Positions 34,302 through 43,285 of a DNA stretch of 64,000 nt are shown here, piece after piece. The DNA lies in contig NZ_LMOI01000018.1 of the NCBI RefSeq assembly GCF_001423525.1, positions 569,435-633,434 of the forward strand. Direction: 5' to 3'. The position numbers and the translations under genes were made by a program. The notes beneath the pieces are model-generated. The model was given only the letters and a program-made list of their open reading frames with translations. It did not search any database and was not told the origin of the DNA. Each line of letters starts with the position of its first letter. The stretch's first letter is position 1. Source of the DNA: Arthrobacter sp. Leaf137 (GTDB lineage Bacteria; Actinomycetota; Actinomycetes; Actinomycetales; Micrococcaceae).

Positions 34302-35483
34302 ATGGACCCGCTGGCCCTGACCCTCATCGAACTGGGGGCCGTCGTGTTCTGCCTTGGCCTGTTGGCCAGGCTGGCCGGACGGATCGGAATGTCACCCATC
34401 CCGCTCTACCTGCTGGGCGGGCTCGCTTTCGGAGCCGGTGGCGTGGTGAAGCTCGAAGGCATGCACGAGTTCGCACACCTTTCCGGCGAGATCGGCGTCA
34501 TCCTGCTCCTGCTTATGCTCGGACTGGAATATACGGCGGCGGAGCTGTTCACGGGCCTGCGGCGGTCGTGGCAGGCCGGCGTGCTGGACCTGGTCCTCAA
34601 CTTCATCCCGGGAGCGGCACTGGCCCTGTTCCTGGGCTGGGGCGGCGTGGGGGCCATGGTGATGGGCGGGGTCACCTACATTTCCTCGTCCGGAATCGCC
34701 GCGAAGGTCATCACGGACCTGGGCCGGCTGGGCAACCGTGAAACACCGGTGGTGCTGTCCATCCTGGTGTTCGAAGACCTGGCCATGGCCGTCTACCTCC
34801 CCATCCTGACTGCCACCCTCGCGGGCGTCAGTTTCCTGGGCGGACTGACCACCGTGGCCATTGCGTTGGCCGTGGTCACAGCCGTGCTCATGGTGGCGCT
34901 GCGGCACGGCCACCACGTGTCCAAGGCCGTGCACAGCGAAAACTCAGAGGTGTTCCTGCTCAACGTGCTGGGCGCCGCGCTCCTGGTGGCCGGCCTGGCC
35001 TCTGCCATGCAGGTCTCCGCAGCGGTGGGCGCCTTCATGCTCGGCATTGCCATCTCCGGCGCCACCGCCCACAACGCCACCCGCATCCTCGAACCGCTGC
35101 GTGACCTGTTCGCCGCCATCTTCTTCGTGGCCTTCGGACTGAATACCGATCCCACGTCCATTCCGCCGGTATTGGGGTGGGCCCTGGTGCTGGCGTTGCT
35201 CACAGCAGCAACCAAGATGGCCACCGGAATCTGGGCAGCCAAACGCGAAGGGATTGCCCGGCCCGGACGTTTCCGGGCCGGTGCCACGCTCATAGCCCGC
35301 GGCGAGTTCTCGATCGTGATCGCCGGGCTGGCCGTCACCTCAGGCGCCGTGCCGTCCAACCTTGCCGCCCTGGCCACCGCCTACGTCCTGCTGATGGCCG
35401 TCATCGGTCCGTTGGCGGCGCGCTTCGTGGAACCCCTGGTCAAGGCGTCATCGCGAACGCGGCAGGTCCCGGCGCAGGCGTAG
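34302..35483 (+). CDS. KhtU-like cation/H+ antiporter (CPA2 family)
   Basis: A 393-residue protein with 12-13 membrane helices. IPLYLLGGLAFGAGG, the ETPVVLSILVFEDLAMAVYLPIL segment (the acidic ED pair of the CPA2 ion site) and FIPGAALALFLGWGGVGAM are typical of KefB/KhtU Na+(K+)/H+ exchangers. There is no C-terminal RCK domain; that function is provided in trans by the preceding khtT-like gene. Probable role: K+ efflux and pH homeostasis. Confidence 0.9.
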   Translation: MDPLALTLIELGAVVFCLGLLARLAGRIGMSPIPLYLLGGLAFGAGGVVKLEGMHEFAHLSGEIGVILLLLMLGLEYTAAELFTGLRRSWQAGVLDLVLNFIPGAALALFLGWGGVGAMVMGGVTYISSSGIAAKVITDLGRLGNRETPVVLSILVFEDLAMAVYLPILTATLAGVSFLGGLTTVAIALAVVTAVLMVALRHGHHVSKAVHSENSEVFLLNVLGAALLVAGLASAMQVSAAVGAFMLGIAISGATAHNATRILEPLRDLFAAIFFVAFGLNTDPTSIPPVLGWALVLALLTAATKMATGIWAAKREGIARPGRFRAGATLIARGEFSIVIAGLAVTSGAVPSNLAALATAYVLLMAVIGPLAARFVEPLVKASSRTRQVPAQA

Positions 35484-35511
35484 TCGTAATTGGTGCGGAG
35501 TGCCGGTTGCG

Positions 35512-36087
35512 CTAGATGCGGGTGCGGTGGAAGTTCAGGTGGCTCCGGCTGGCGGTGGGCCCCCGTTGCCCCTGGTAACGGTTTCCGTATTCGCCCTGGC
35601 CGTAGGGGAATTCCGCCGAGGAACTGAGCCGGAAGAAGCAGAGCTGGCCGATCTTCATGCCGGGCCACAGTTTGATGGGCAGCGTGGCCATGTTGGACAG
35701 TTCCAGCGTCACGTGGCCTGAGAAGCCAGGGTCGATGAAGCCTGCGGTGGAGTGCGTCAGGAGCCCCAAGCGGCCCAGCGAGGACTTGCCTTCCAGCCGG
35801 GCTGCGATGTCATCCGGGAGGGTGACGGTCTCGTAAGTGGAGCCCAGGACGAACTCGCCCGGGTGCAGGATAAAGGCCTCGTCCTGCTCAACCTCCACCA
35901 GCCGCGTCAGCTCCGGCTGCTCCTGCGCGGGGTCGATGTGGGCGTATTTGTGGTTGTCGAAAAGCCTGAAGAACTTGTCGATCCGGACGTCCACCGACGA
36001 CGGCTGCACCATCGCGGGCTCGAACGGTTCCAGCACGATCCGCTGGGAGTCTATTTCGGCACGAATATCGCGGTCTGAGATCAGCAC
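35512..36087 (-). CDS. dcd: dCTP deaminase (probably bifunctional dCTP deaminase/dUTP diphosphatase)
   Basis: A 191-residue trimeric nucleotide enzyme. Motifs include [52 protein letters not shown] (with the catalytic Glu, usually in [21 protein letters not shown]) and GQLCFFRL. It converts dCTP to dUTP; the actinobacterial form usually also cleaves dUTP to dUMP. GTG 36087 appears leaderless: TAATTT (36094-36099, minus strand) lies 6 nt upstream. Confidence 0.95.
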   Translation of the reverse strand: MLISDRDIRAEIDSQRIVLEPFEPAMVQPSSVDVRIDKFFRLFDNHKYAHIDPAQEQPELTRLVEVEQDEAFILHPGEFVLGSTYETVTLPDDIAARLEGKSSLGRLGLLTHSTAGFIDPGFSGHVTLELSNMATLPIKLWPGMKIGQLCFFRLSSSAEFPYGQGEYGNRYQGQRGPTASRSHLNFHRTRI

Positions 36088-36093
36088 CGTCCC

Positions 36094-36099
36094 AAATTA
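36094..36099 (-). promoter_or_regulatory. -10 box of leaderless dcd
   Basis: TAATTT on the minus strand, 6 nt before GTG 36087. Confidence 0.55.
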
Positions 36100-36220
36100 C
36101 CGTATGGGATATCCACAGCCACATTCTTTCGTTGTTGCTGTTGTCCAGTGGGGCTAATGTTGCCTCAGATACACAGGCGCCGGATGGTCTCCCGGATGGC
36201 CCAACAGAGCTGGGGATGTT

Positions 36221-37993
36221 GTGAATAAATTGGTCGCGCCCTCTTTTATTGGCGTGCTCTGCGCGCTGGTGCTCGCCTCCTCGACGGCGGGGCCAGCCCC
36301 GCTGCCACTGGATTCGAACCGGCAGGTGGCATCTTCAGGACCGTCACGCGTCTCGCTGGGGGCGGCCACCGGGGACGGCGCCGGCACGCCCGGCGCGGGA
36401 AACAGCCCCACGGGTACCGCCCTCACCCCGGCTGTTGATCCGGACATCCGGGCGGCCTCACCCACCGCGCCGCTGGATGTGGCTCCGGCTGCCGGAGCCG
36501 GCGGACCGGCGCTGGACATCAGACCGGTCCAGGAACCGTCGCCCGCGCCGTCGGCCGATCCCGCCGTCACGTCGGATCCCGCCGCTGCGCAGCCCGCCGA
36601 CGAGGTCCCGTCCGTACCCCCTCTGTGGGCACCCGACGCCGAACTGGCCTCCCCGCCGCCGGCAGTATCCGGGCCCACCACTTCCGGGCCGGCAGCCTCC
36701 GAATCACTTGCAACATCCTCGGCCACGGAGGCACTGGTCAAGGACAACAACTCCGCAGCGATCCTCACCGTCTTCACCAAGATCAACGAGTACCGGGCGT
36801 CAAAGGGCTTGAAACCGGTGAAATACAACCCCACGGTCGCCGGCCTCGCGCAGGACTGGTCGGACAACATTGCCTCACGCGAGGTCATTGAGCACCGCGC
36901 CAACTTCTGGACAGATCCGCGCGCCATGAACCCCAACAACGGCGCGGGCGAGGTCATCGCCATCCGGACAGACAGGGATGCCGCCCAGCTGGTGGAGTGG
37001 TGGAAGGGCTCCCCGGGGCACAACGCCATGCTCATTGACCCCCGCTTCAACGTCATGGGGGCCGGCATCTCGTACACCAACTCCACCTACCAGATCTGGG
37101 GTGTGGTGAACTTCTTCGGCTACACCACCCTCCCGGCCGGCACCGTGGACTCGCCCGGCGGTTCCTCCTCCGGCGGGGGCTCCGCCTTCCCGCCGCCGGC
37201 ACCATCCCTGTGCGATGCCACGGGGCGGCACATGCCTCCCACCCTGGACCTGACTGCCGCGGCCATCACGGGGCCCGGCGACCTCGTGACCGTGAATTCT
37301 GCGGGCCAGCTGATTAACAGGGCGTCAACAGGTGTCCGCACGTACGGCGCCGCCAAGGTCATCGGCTCCGGCTTCACCGGGGCGAAGGAAGTCTTCGTCA
37401 CCGACTGGGACCGGGACGGCGCCTACGACCTCGTGACCCAGTGGACCAACGGGAACCTCACCCTGCACCGCGGCATCGCCACCGGAGGGTTCCAGGCAGC
37501 AATCACGCTGGGGTCCGGCGGCTGGCAGTCCCTCACCCTCGCGGTCGGCGGCTGGTGCGCCAACAACAGGATGCCGCAAATCCTCGCCCTGGACAGCAGC
37601 GGAAACCTCTTCCTGTACCCCAACAAGGGCACCAGCGACCTGTCGGCAAGAGCCCTGATCACAAGTGGCATCACCGCGTCCCGCCTCGCGATGGTGGACT
37701 ACGACGCCGACGGCTTCCAGGATGTCCTCGCCCTCCGGGCGGACGGCGCGGCGCAGCTCTACCGCGGCTGGGGAACCACCGCCCTCCGTGCCGAGGCGCG
37801 GCCCACGGTGGCCACAGGCTGGCAGGATGTCACCGGCATCCGGCCGCTGAAGAACGTCACCGGCCTGAACTCCACCGGCGTCGCACTCCGCAGGGCCTCC
37901 GATGTTGTGCAGTACTGGGACCTCTCGGGCGGGACCCTGGCGTCGCCGTCGAACATTGCAGGCCCCTGGACCGGCCAGCGGCTGGCGCAGTAG
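36221..37993 (+). CDS. Secreted CAP-domain protein with C-terminal FG-GAP/VCBS-like repeats
   Basis: A 590-residue exported protein: a signal peptide (1-24), a Pro/Ala/Ser-rich linker (30-170), a CAP/SCP-PR1 domain (about 176-300) with His225 (EHRANF), Glu244 (GAGEV) and His267 (SPGHNAM), a Gly/Ser/Pro linker (305-330), then FG-GAP-like repeats (340-590) with calcium-type loops DWDRDGAYD and DYDADGFQD. CAP proteins act extracellularly, often in lipid or wall binding. FG-GAP modules form a beta-propeller for ligand binding. GTG 36221 is preceded by GGGGA. No sortase motif or transmembrane anchor is visible. Confidence 0.85.
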   Translation: MNKLVAPSFIGVLCALVLASSTAGPAPLPLDSNRQVASSGPSRVSLGAATGDGAGTPGAGNSPTGTALTPAVDPDIRAASPTAPLDVAPAAGAGGPALDIRPVQEPSPAPSADPAVTSDPAAAQPADEVPSVPPLWAPDAELASPPPAVSGPTTSGPAASESLATSSATEALVKDNNSAAILTVFTKINEYRASKGLKPVKYNPTVAGLAQDWSDNIASREVIEHRANFWTDPRAMNPNNGAGEVIAIRTDRDAAQLVEWWKGSPGHNAMLIDPRFNVMGAGISYTNSTYQIWGVVNFFGYTTLPAGTVDSPGGSSSGGGSAFPPPAPSLCDATGRHMPPTLDLTAAAITGPGDLVTVNSAGQLINRASTGVRTYGAAKVIGSGFTGAKEVFVTDWDRDGAYDLVTQWTNGNLTLHRGIATGGFQAAITLGSGGWQSLTLAVGGWCANNRMPQILALDSSGNLFLYPNKGTSDLSARALITSGITASRLAMVDYDADGFQDVLALRADGAAQLYRGWGTTALRAEARPTVATGWQDVTGIRPLKNVTGLNSTGVALRRASDVVQYWDLSGGTLASPSNIAGPWTGQRLAQ

Positions 37994-38084
37994 GCACCTG
38001 CGCACCTCGACGGGCAGGTGGCGGAGAACCGGCACCGGACTGGCTGCGGCTGGAAAAACTATGGTCCGTCCATCCGTCGCCTGG

Positions 38085-38546
38085 CTAGCTGACGGTCTGC
38101 AGCTCCAGCACGTCCTTGAGACGGTCCAGCTGGGAAACTTCGGTGCGCACCCGTCGCTGGGCGATCCTGTTCAGGAGGCCGAACCGGTCCAGGAAGGAGA
38201 ACGGGCCTTCCGGACGGGCTTCGAGCGCGTACCGGAGCCGGGTGCCGTCGTTTTCGGTGCTGAGGTAGTAGCCGCCCGAGCGGTTCGACGGGCCGGAGGT
38301 CACCCGGAACTGGATTTCGGCGCCGGGCCTGGCCTGGGTGATTTCCAGCTCGGCAGGAATGCTAAGCCCGGACCGCCCCGCCACCATCTTGCGATAAACG
38401 GCCCCCTTGGTACCGGCAGAGCCCTGCACCAGCTTCACGCTCCGGACAGCGTCGCGCCACTGGGGCAGGTTGGTGGCGTCCATCAAATACAGGTACACGG
38501 CCATGGCGTCACGCCGGATGAGGACCTCGTGTTCTGCGGATGCCAT
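38085..38546 (-). CDS. SRPBCC-family (START-like) protein
   Basis: A 153-residue helix-grip protein. EHEVLIRRDAMAVYLYLMDATNLPQWRDAVRSVKLVQGSAGTKGAVYRKMV and the C-terminal amphipathic helix (FLDRFGLLNRIAQRRVRTEVSQLDRLKDVLE) fit polyketide-cyclase/SRPBCC proteins, which bind hydrophobic ligands. The ligand is unknown. ATG 38546 fits the domain boundary; a longer frame from 38714 adds low-complexity sequence. Confidence 0.8.
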   Translation of the reverse strand: MASAEHEVLIRRDAMAVYLYLMDATNLPQWRDAVRSVKLVQGSAGTKGAVYRKMVAGRSGLSIPAELEITQARPGAEIQFRVTSGPSNRSGGYYLSTENDGTRLRYALEARPEGPFSFLDRFGLLNRIAQRRVRTEVSQLDRLKDVLELQTVS

Positions 38547-38787
38547 GGGGGATCTTTCTGTGGTTGACGCGGGCATGCTGCCCGGACCGCCTCCCCCTGG
38601 CGCCGCAGCATTCCGGTTCAGGTTAGCCAGCGCGCCGGGTGCCAACCTAGCCAGATGCGGGGACGTTATTGAAGAGTTACTGGATGACGTGCCCAATCCG
38701 GGACACGGCTGCAACTGCCAACACCGTGGCCGGAGCTCCCTTCCATCTGCGCTAAGCTAAGTTTTGCCCCGCGGATGCGGCGGCAAT

Positions 38788-38861
38788 GCGGCTGTAGCTC
38801 AATGGTAGAGCGCTAGCTTCCCAAGCTTGATACGCGGGTTCGATTCCCGTCAGCCGCTCCA
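38788..38861 (+). tRNA. tRNA-Gly (anticodon CCC)
   Basis: A cloverleaf is visible. The acceptor GCGGCTG pairs with CAGCCGC (38851-38857), the D-arm is GCTC/GAGC, and the anticodon loop TTCCCAA has CCC at 38820-38822. The T-arm contains GGTTCGATTCC, and CCA is encoded (38859-38861). One U-U mismatch occurs in the anticodon stem. It reads the glycine codon GGG. Confidence 0.95.
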
Positions 38862-38979
38862 GTTTTCCAGGCCCAGCACCGCGGACGACGCCGGCACCCG
38901 GCTTTCCCGCCTGGCCATTAGGTCCGCCCGTGTAAGGTCGGAAGCCAGGAACCTATTCGGTTCCGCTACAGGAGCAACC

Positions 38980-39120
38980 ATGGCTGACAAGTCCCCGCGT
39001 CAAACAGCATCCAAAAAATCCGGCAAGTCCATCAAGGAAAAGCGCGCTGACAAAAGGGCCGCTTCCGCGCCGGCCAGCTCCATCGACACCACCCCCGGCA
39101 AGGCAGCCAAAAAGAAGTGA
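38980..39120 (+). CDS. Small Lys-rich protein
   Basis: A 46-residue basic protein (MADKSPRQTASKKSGKSIKEKRADKRA...). It has AGGAG 6 nt ahead of ATG 38980 and a TAAGGT -10-like box at 38933-38938. Similar 45-60-residue peptides rich in Lys are scattered through actinobacteria with no known function. Its stop overlaps the start of the next gene (GTGA, 39117-39120), indicating translational coupling. Confidence 0.72.
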   Translation: MADKSPRQTASKKSGKSIKEKRADKRAASAPASSIDTTPGKAAKKK

Positions 39121-40295
39121 GCGGCCAACAGACCCGGCTCAGCCTGGGCATCCTGGCCTCCACCCGGAAACCCGACGAACGCCGCCTGCCCATCCACCCC
39201 CTCCATTTCGAGCGGATCGCCCCTGAACTGCGCGAGCACATCGTCCTGGAACAGGGCTACGGTGAACGGTTCGGTGTAGGGGATGCCCACCTGGCCACCC
39301 TGGTGGGGAGAATCGTGCCCAGGGCGACGCTGCTTGCGGAGGCCGACGTTGTGCTCCTGCCCAAGCCGCAACCCGAAGACCTGGCGGAACTCCGCGACGG
39401 CCAGGTCCTGTGGGGGTGGCCGCACTGCGTCCAGGACCGGGCCATCACGCAGCTGGCCATCGACAAGAAGCTGACCCTGATCGCGTTCGAGGCCATGAAC
39501 CACTGGGCCAGCGACGGCGGCTTTGGCCTGCATGTGTTCCACAAGAACAACGAACTGGCCGGCTACTGCTCGGTGCTGCACGCCCTCGCGCTCACCGGTT
39601 CCACCGGTGACTACGGCCGCCGGCTCAGCGCCGTGGTGATCGGTTTCGGTGCCACCGCCCGCGGCGCCGTAACCGCCCTGAACGCCCACGGCGTACACGA
39701 CGTCCAGGTGCTGACCAACCGCGGAATCGCGGCCGTGGGCGCCCCCATCCATTCAGTGAACATCGTGCAGTTCGACCACGACGACGAAGCACCCTTCCTG
39801 AGCCAGGTCATCACCGAGCGGGGCCGGCTGCCGCTGGCACCGTTCCTGGCCGAAAGCGACATCGTGGTCAACTGCACGCTGCAGGATCCCAACAACCCGC
39901 TGACCTACCTCCGGACGGAAGACCTCGCGGCCTTCAGCCCGGGGAGCCTGATCGTGGACGTCTCCTGTGATGAAGGCATGGGTTTCAGCTGGGCCCGTTC
40001 CACCACTTTTGCCGAGCCGATGTTCACGGTGGGCGACCACATCAACTATTACGCGGTGGACCACAGCCCGTCCTACCTCTGGAACTCCTCCAGCTGGGAG
40101 ATCAGCCAGGCCCTGCTGCCGTTCCTTGAGCCGGTGATTGGCGGCCCGGCCGAATGGGACCGCAACGAGACCCTGGCGCGGGCCATCGAAATCCGCGCCG
40201 GCGTGGTCCTCAACGAAAGCGTGCTTGAGTTCCAGCAGCGGGAGGCAGACTATCCACACGCCGCCAGGAACCCGGACCTGGCCGGGCAGTCCTGA
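39117..40295 (+). CDS. Alanine dehydrogenase/PNT-family dehydrogenase, N5-(carboxyethyl)ornithine synthase-like
   Basis: A 392-residue enzyme. The N-terminal domain (RKPDERRLPIHPLHFERI, LLPKPQPEDLAELRDGQVLWGWPHCVQ) has the Arg and Lys substrate positions of alanine dehydrogenase. The NAD(P) domain has AVVIGFGATARGAVTALNAHG. INYYAVDHSPSYLWNSSSWEISQALLPFL is the C-terminal block seen in the N5-(carboxyethyl)ornithine synthase branch, which condenses pyruvate with an amino acid side-chain amine. The exact substrate is open. The GTG start overlaps the small basic gene. Confidence 0.82.
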   Translation: MSGQQTRLSLGILASTRKPDERRLPIHPLHFERIAPELREHIVLEQGYGERFGVGDAHLATLVGRIVPRATLLAEADVVLLPKPQPEDLAELRDGQVLWGWPHCVQDRAITQLAIDKKLTLIAFEAMNHWASDGGFGLHVFHKNNELAGYCSVLHALALTGSTGDYGRRLSAVVIGFGATARGAVTALNAHGVHDVQVLTNRGIAAVGAPIHSVNIVQFDHDDEAPFLSQVITERGRLPLAPFLAESDIVVNCTLQDPNNPLTYLRTEDLAAFSPGSLIVDVSCDEGMGFSWARSTTFAEPMFTVGDHINYYAVDHSPSYLWNSSSWEISQALLPFLEPVIGGPAEWDRNETLARAIEIRAGVVLNESVLEFQQREADYPHAARNPDLAGQS

Positions 40296-40478
40296 CCCCA
40301 GGGCCCCGCGCGGCCGCCGTCTGGTCCACAATCCGGACCGTCCGGCGCCGGCAAGGCCACACTTTTTCCCCGGCCGGCGACGGTTTTGCGATCGGTGAAC
40401 GCCCAGGCTTAAGCCCGGCCTTCGCAAGCCTGCGGGCGTAGGGTCGCAAGGCAAGCGAACCCGGAAGTAAGGACTGTC

Positions 40479-41729
40479 ATGACGAAGGTTTTGGACGACG
40501 TTGCAGGGGTGGCACAGGACCTCACCGGAGTCTACGAGGATCTGCACCGGCATCCCGAACTCTCCGGCGCCGAAGTCCGGACGGCGGGGATCGTGGCCGA
40601 ACGGCTCACCGGGCTGGGCTGGGAGGTCCATGCCGGAGTGGGCGGGACCGGCGTCGTGGGTGTCCTGCGGAACGGCGACGGACCCACCGTGATGCTCCGT
40701 GCGGACATGGACGGCCTTCCCGTCCTGGAGAAGTCCGGACTTGGCTACGCCAGCACCGCGCGTGGCACCAGCCCCACGGGTGCCGATGTTCCCGTAATGC
40801 ACGCGTGCGGCCACGACGTCCATGTCACCTGCCTCCTCGGCGCGGCTACGCTGTTCAGCGCCCATCGGCCGGCCTGGTCCGGAACCATCGTGGCGGTGTT
40901 CCAGCCGGCCGAGGAAACCGGCGCCGGCGCCCGCGACATGGTGGCGGACGGCCTCTTCGACCGCGTCCCCGTGCCTGACGTTGTCCTGGGACAGCACGTG
41001 GCCCCGTTCCCCGCCGGTGCACTGGGCGTGCATGCCGGACCTGCCTTCGCCGGGTCCGACAGCTTCTCGGTGACGCTGTTCGGCCGGAGCGGCCACGGCT
41101 CCCGGCCGGAAACCACCGTGGATCCTGTGGTGATGGCCGCGGCCACCGTCATGCGGCTGCAGGGGCTGGTATCCCGCGAGATCGGCGGCAACGAAACGGC
41201 CGTCCTCACCGTCGGCCAGCTCCACGCCGGCACCAAGGACAACATCATTCCCGAAGAGGCCCAGCTGGGCATCAGCATACGGACCGCGGATCCGGCGGTC
41301 CGGGAGCGGATGATCAGCGGCATGACCCGCATCATCAACGGCGAGGCCGCAGCTTCCGGGGCTCCGCAACCGCCCGCGATCACCGCGGGGCAGCACTTTC
41401 CCGTGGTGGTCAACAACCACGACGCCACGGCCCGCGTGCGGGAAGCATTTGCCGCTGAGCTGGGCGGCGCCGTCGATCCCGGACCCGTCACCGGCAGCGA
41501 AGACGTGGGCACCCTCGCCGCAGCCGCCGGGGCACCCTTGGTTTACTGGTTGCTGGGCGGCACCGATCCCGAGGTTTACGGCAAGGCGGTCCAGGACGGG
41601 ACGGTGGCCTCCACCATCCCGTCCAACCACTCACCGCATTTTGCCCCCGTCATCCGCCCCACGCTCGACGCCGGAATCTCGGCGCTGGTAGTGGCCGCGT
41701 TCGCTTGGGTGGGAACACCCGGGGGGTAG
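40479..41729 (+). CDS. M20-family amidohydrolase (aminoacyl hydrolase)
   Basis: A 416-residue enzyme. LRADMDGLPV, HACGHDVHVTCLLGAA, FQPAEETGAGARDMV and a C-terminal IPSNHSPHFAP supply the metal ligands (Cys/His/Glu/His) of the M20D/AmiA group that hydrolyse N-acyl or indole-3-acetyl amino acids and hippurate. The dimerisation lid is intact (FSVTLFGRSGHGSRPETTVDPVVMAAATV). It starts at ATG 40479 (GAAGTAAGGA upstream). Substrate not determinable. Confidence 0.88.
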   Translation: MTKVLDDVAGVAQDLTGVYEDLHRHPELSGAEVRTAGIVAERLTGLGWEVHAGVGGTGVVGVLRNGDGPTVMLRADMDGLPVLEKSGLGYASTARGTSPTGADVPVMHACGHDVHVTCLLGAATLFSAHRPAWSGTIVAVFQPAEETGAGARDMVADGLFDRVPVPDVVLGQHVAPFPAGALGVHAGPAFAGSDSFSVTLFGRSGHGSRPETTVDPVVMAAATVMRLQGLVSREIGGNETAVLTVGQLHAGTKDNIIPEEAQLGISIRTADPAVRERMISGMTRIINGEAAASGAPQPPAITAGQHFPVVVNNHDATARVREAFAAELGGAVDPGPVTGSEDVGTLAAAAGAPLVYWLLGGTDPEVYGKAVQDGTVASTIPSNHSPHFAPVIRPTLDAGISALVVAAFAWVGTPGG

Positions 41730-41731
41730 TG

Positions 41732-43153
41732 CTAGGCAGCCGCCGGCCGGTCCACGATCCGGATCGGCCGGCGCCGGTCCCGCACGTCCACCTTCAGGTG
41801 CAGTGAGCCCTTCCGGGCCAGGACAATTGCAACCGTGAGTGCGGCGAGGGCCGGAACACCGCCGGATACCAGCAGGGCCATGTGGGGGTCGGCATGTTCG
41901 GCGATCCACCCGAGCATCGGCCCGCCAAGTGCCTGGCCGCCAATGAGCACCATGATGTACAGGCTCATGACGCGGCCGCGGATCCCCATGTTTGAGCTGA
42001 TCTGCACCAGCTGGTTGGAGCCGGTGAGGAACATCAGGCACCAGAACCCGGACAGGACCATCACTGCCCCGAACGTTGCCAGCGAGGGGGCCAGCGCGGC
42101 CAGGCAGAGCATGGCCCCATACATTCCCGCACAGAACACCACCGAGCGCAGCCGCAGTTGGCGGCGCCGGGTCGAGGCTATGGCGCCGGCCAGTGCCCCG
42201 AGGGCCACCAGCGCATTCAGGAGGCCATATCCGCCGGCTCCCACACGGAAGACGTGGTCGGCAAAGGCCGCGAGGATCACCGGCAGGCTCATGGCGAAGA
42301 CGGAGATAAATCCGGCCATCAGCCAGGGCCAGTAGATGGTGGGCTTGCTCAGCGCATACCGGAGCCCCTCGCGCAGCATGCCCTTGCTCTTGGGGGTGGG
42401 GGCGCTGACATGCAACTGGTCCTTGCGGAGGATGAGCAGCATCGCCACGGTGGAGCAGCAGGCCACCGCGTTGGCCGCGAACGCCCAGCCCGCACCCACT
42501 GCGGTGAGGAGCAGTCCGGCCAGCGCCGGCCCGATCAGCCCGCCCAGCTGGAACGTGGTGGAGTTGACGCTGATGGCGTTGCGCAGGTGGGTGGGACCCA
42601 CCAGTTCGTTGACGAACACCTGGCGCGCGGGCTGGTCGAGCACCGTGACCAGTCCCAGGACCAGGGCAATCACGTAGACGTGCCACACCGCGATGGCGCC
42701 GGTCAGGGCGAGCGTGGCGAGCAGGGCAGCCAGGACCGCGGCCATGCTCTGGCACAGGATCAGGATCTTCCTCTTGGCGAACCGGTCGGCAATCATGCCG
42801 CCCCACGGGCCCAGCAGCAGGGAGGGCAGGAACTGCAGCGCCACCGTGAACCCCACGGCGGTGACGGATCCGGACAGCTGGAGGACCAGCCAGTCCTGGG
42901 CGATGCGCTGCATCCAGATGGCGATGACGGCGATGAAATGGCCCACCGCGAAGATGCGGAAGTTGGGCACGCTGAGGGAGATAAACGTGTGCTTCCACGG
43001 CAGGCGTTCCGCGACGACGGGCACGGGCTGGGTGAGCGCGTCCCGGTTCCGGACGTCCGGAGCTTGCGGGCCGGGCGGCAGGGCTGGTGCTGAACTCGCG
43101 GAATCGATGACGGGCTGGCTGACGGTTGCCGACGACGGCGGTGGGGGTGCCAC
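41732..43153 (-). CDS. MFS exporter (EntS-like MFS_3)
   Basis: A 473-residue, 12-helix transporter. WKHTFISLSVPNFRIFAVGHFIAVIAIWMQRIAQDWLVLQLSGSVTAVGF, GGMIADRFAKRKILIL (motif A) and VTVLDQPARQVFVNELVGPTHLRNAISVNST belong to the MFS_3/EntS exporters, often for siderophores or drugs. A 45-residue Pro/Ala-rich cytoplasmic N-terminus precedes helix 1. GTG 43153 has GAGGA 7 nt upstream. It is divergent from a LysR regulator with a T-N11-A site in between. Confidence 0.85.
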   Translation of the reverse strand: MAPPPPSSATVSQPVIDSASSAPALPPGPQAPDVRNRDALTQPVPVVAERLPWKHTFISLSVPNFRIFAVGHFIAVIAIWMQRIAQDWLVLQLSGSVTAVGFTVALQFLPSLLLGPWGGMIADRFAKRKILILCQSMAAVLAALLATLALTGAIAVWHVYVIALVLGLVTVLDQPARQVFVNELVGPTHLRNAISVNSTTFQLGGLIGPALAGLLLTAVGAGWAFAANAVACCSTVAMLLILRKDQLHVSAPTPKSKGMLREGLRYALSKPTIYWPWLMAGFISVFAMSLPVILAAFADHVFRVGAGGYGLLNALVALGALAGAIASTRRRQLRLRSVVFCAGMYGAMLCLAALAPSLATFGAVMVLSGFWCLMFLTGSNQLVQISSNMGIRGRVMSLYIMVLIGGQALGGPMLGWIAEHADPHMALLVSGGVPALAALTVAIVLARKGSLHLKVDVRDRRRPIRIVDRPAAA

Positions 43154-43245
43154 AGGATTGTCCTCAAAGTGGGTGCGGTCCGGGATGCCCTTAACGCTAT
43201 GGTGGCGCTAACAGATTATGGAGACGTATTGTCCCTATAACTCGT

Positions 43246-43260
43246 ATTGCAAACCGCAAT
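43246..43260. promoter_or_regulatory. LysR-type operator (T-N11-A box)
   Basis: ATTGC-AAACC-GCAAT is a perfect 15-bp inverted repeat with the T-N11-A spacing. It lies in the intergenic space between the divergent MFS and LysR genes, 26 bp before the preferred LysR start. Confidence 0.7.
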
Positions 43261-43285
43261 GACAGACAATGCCGATGGAGTGCAC

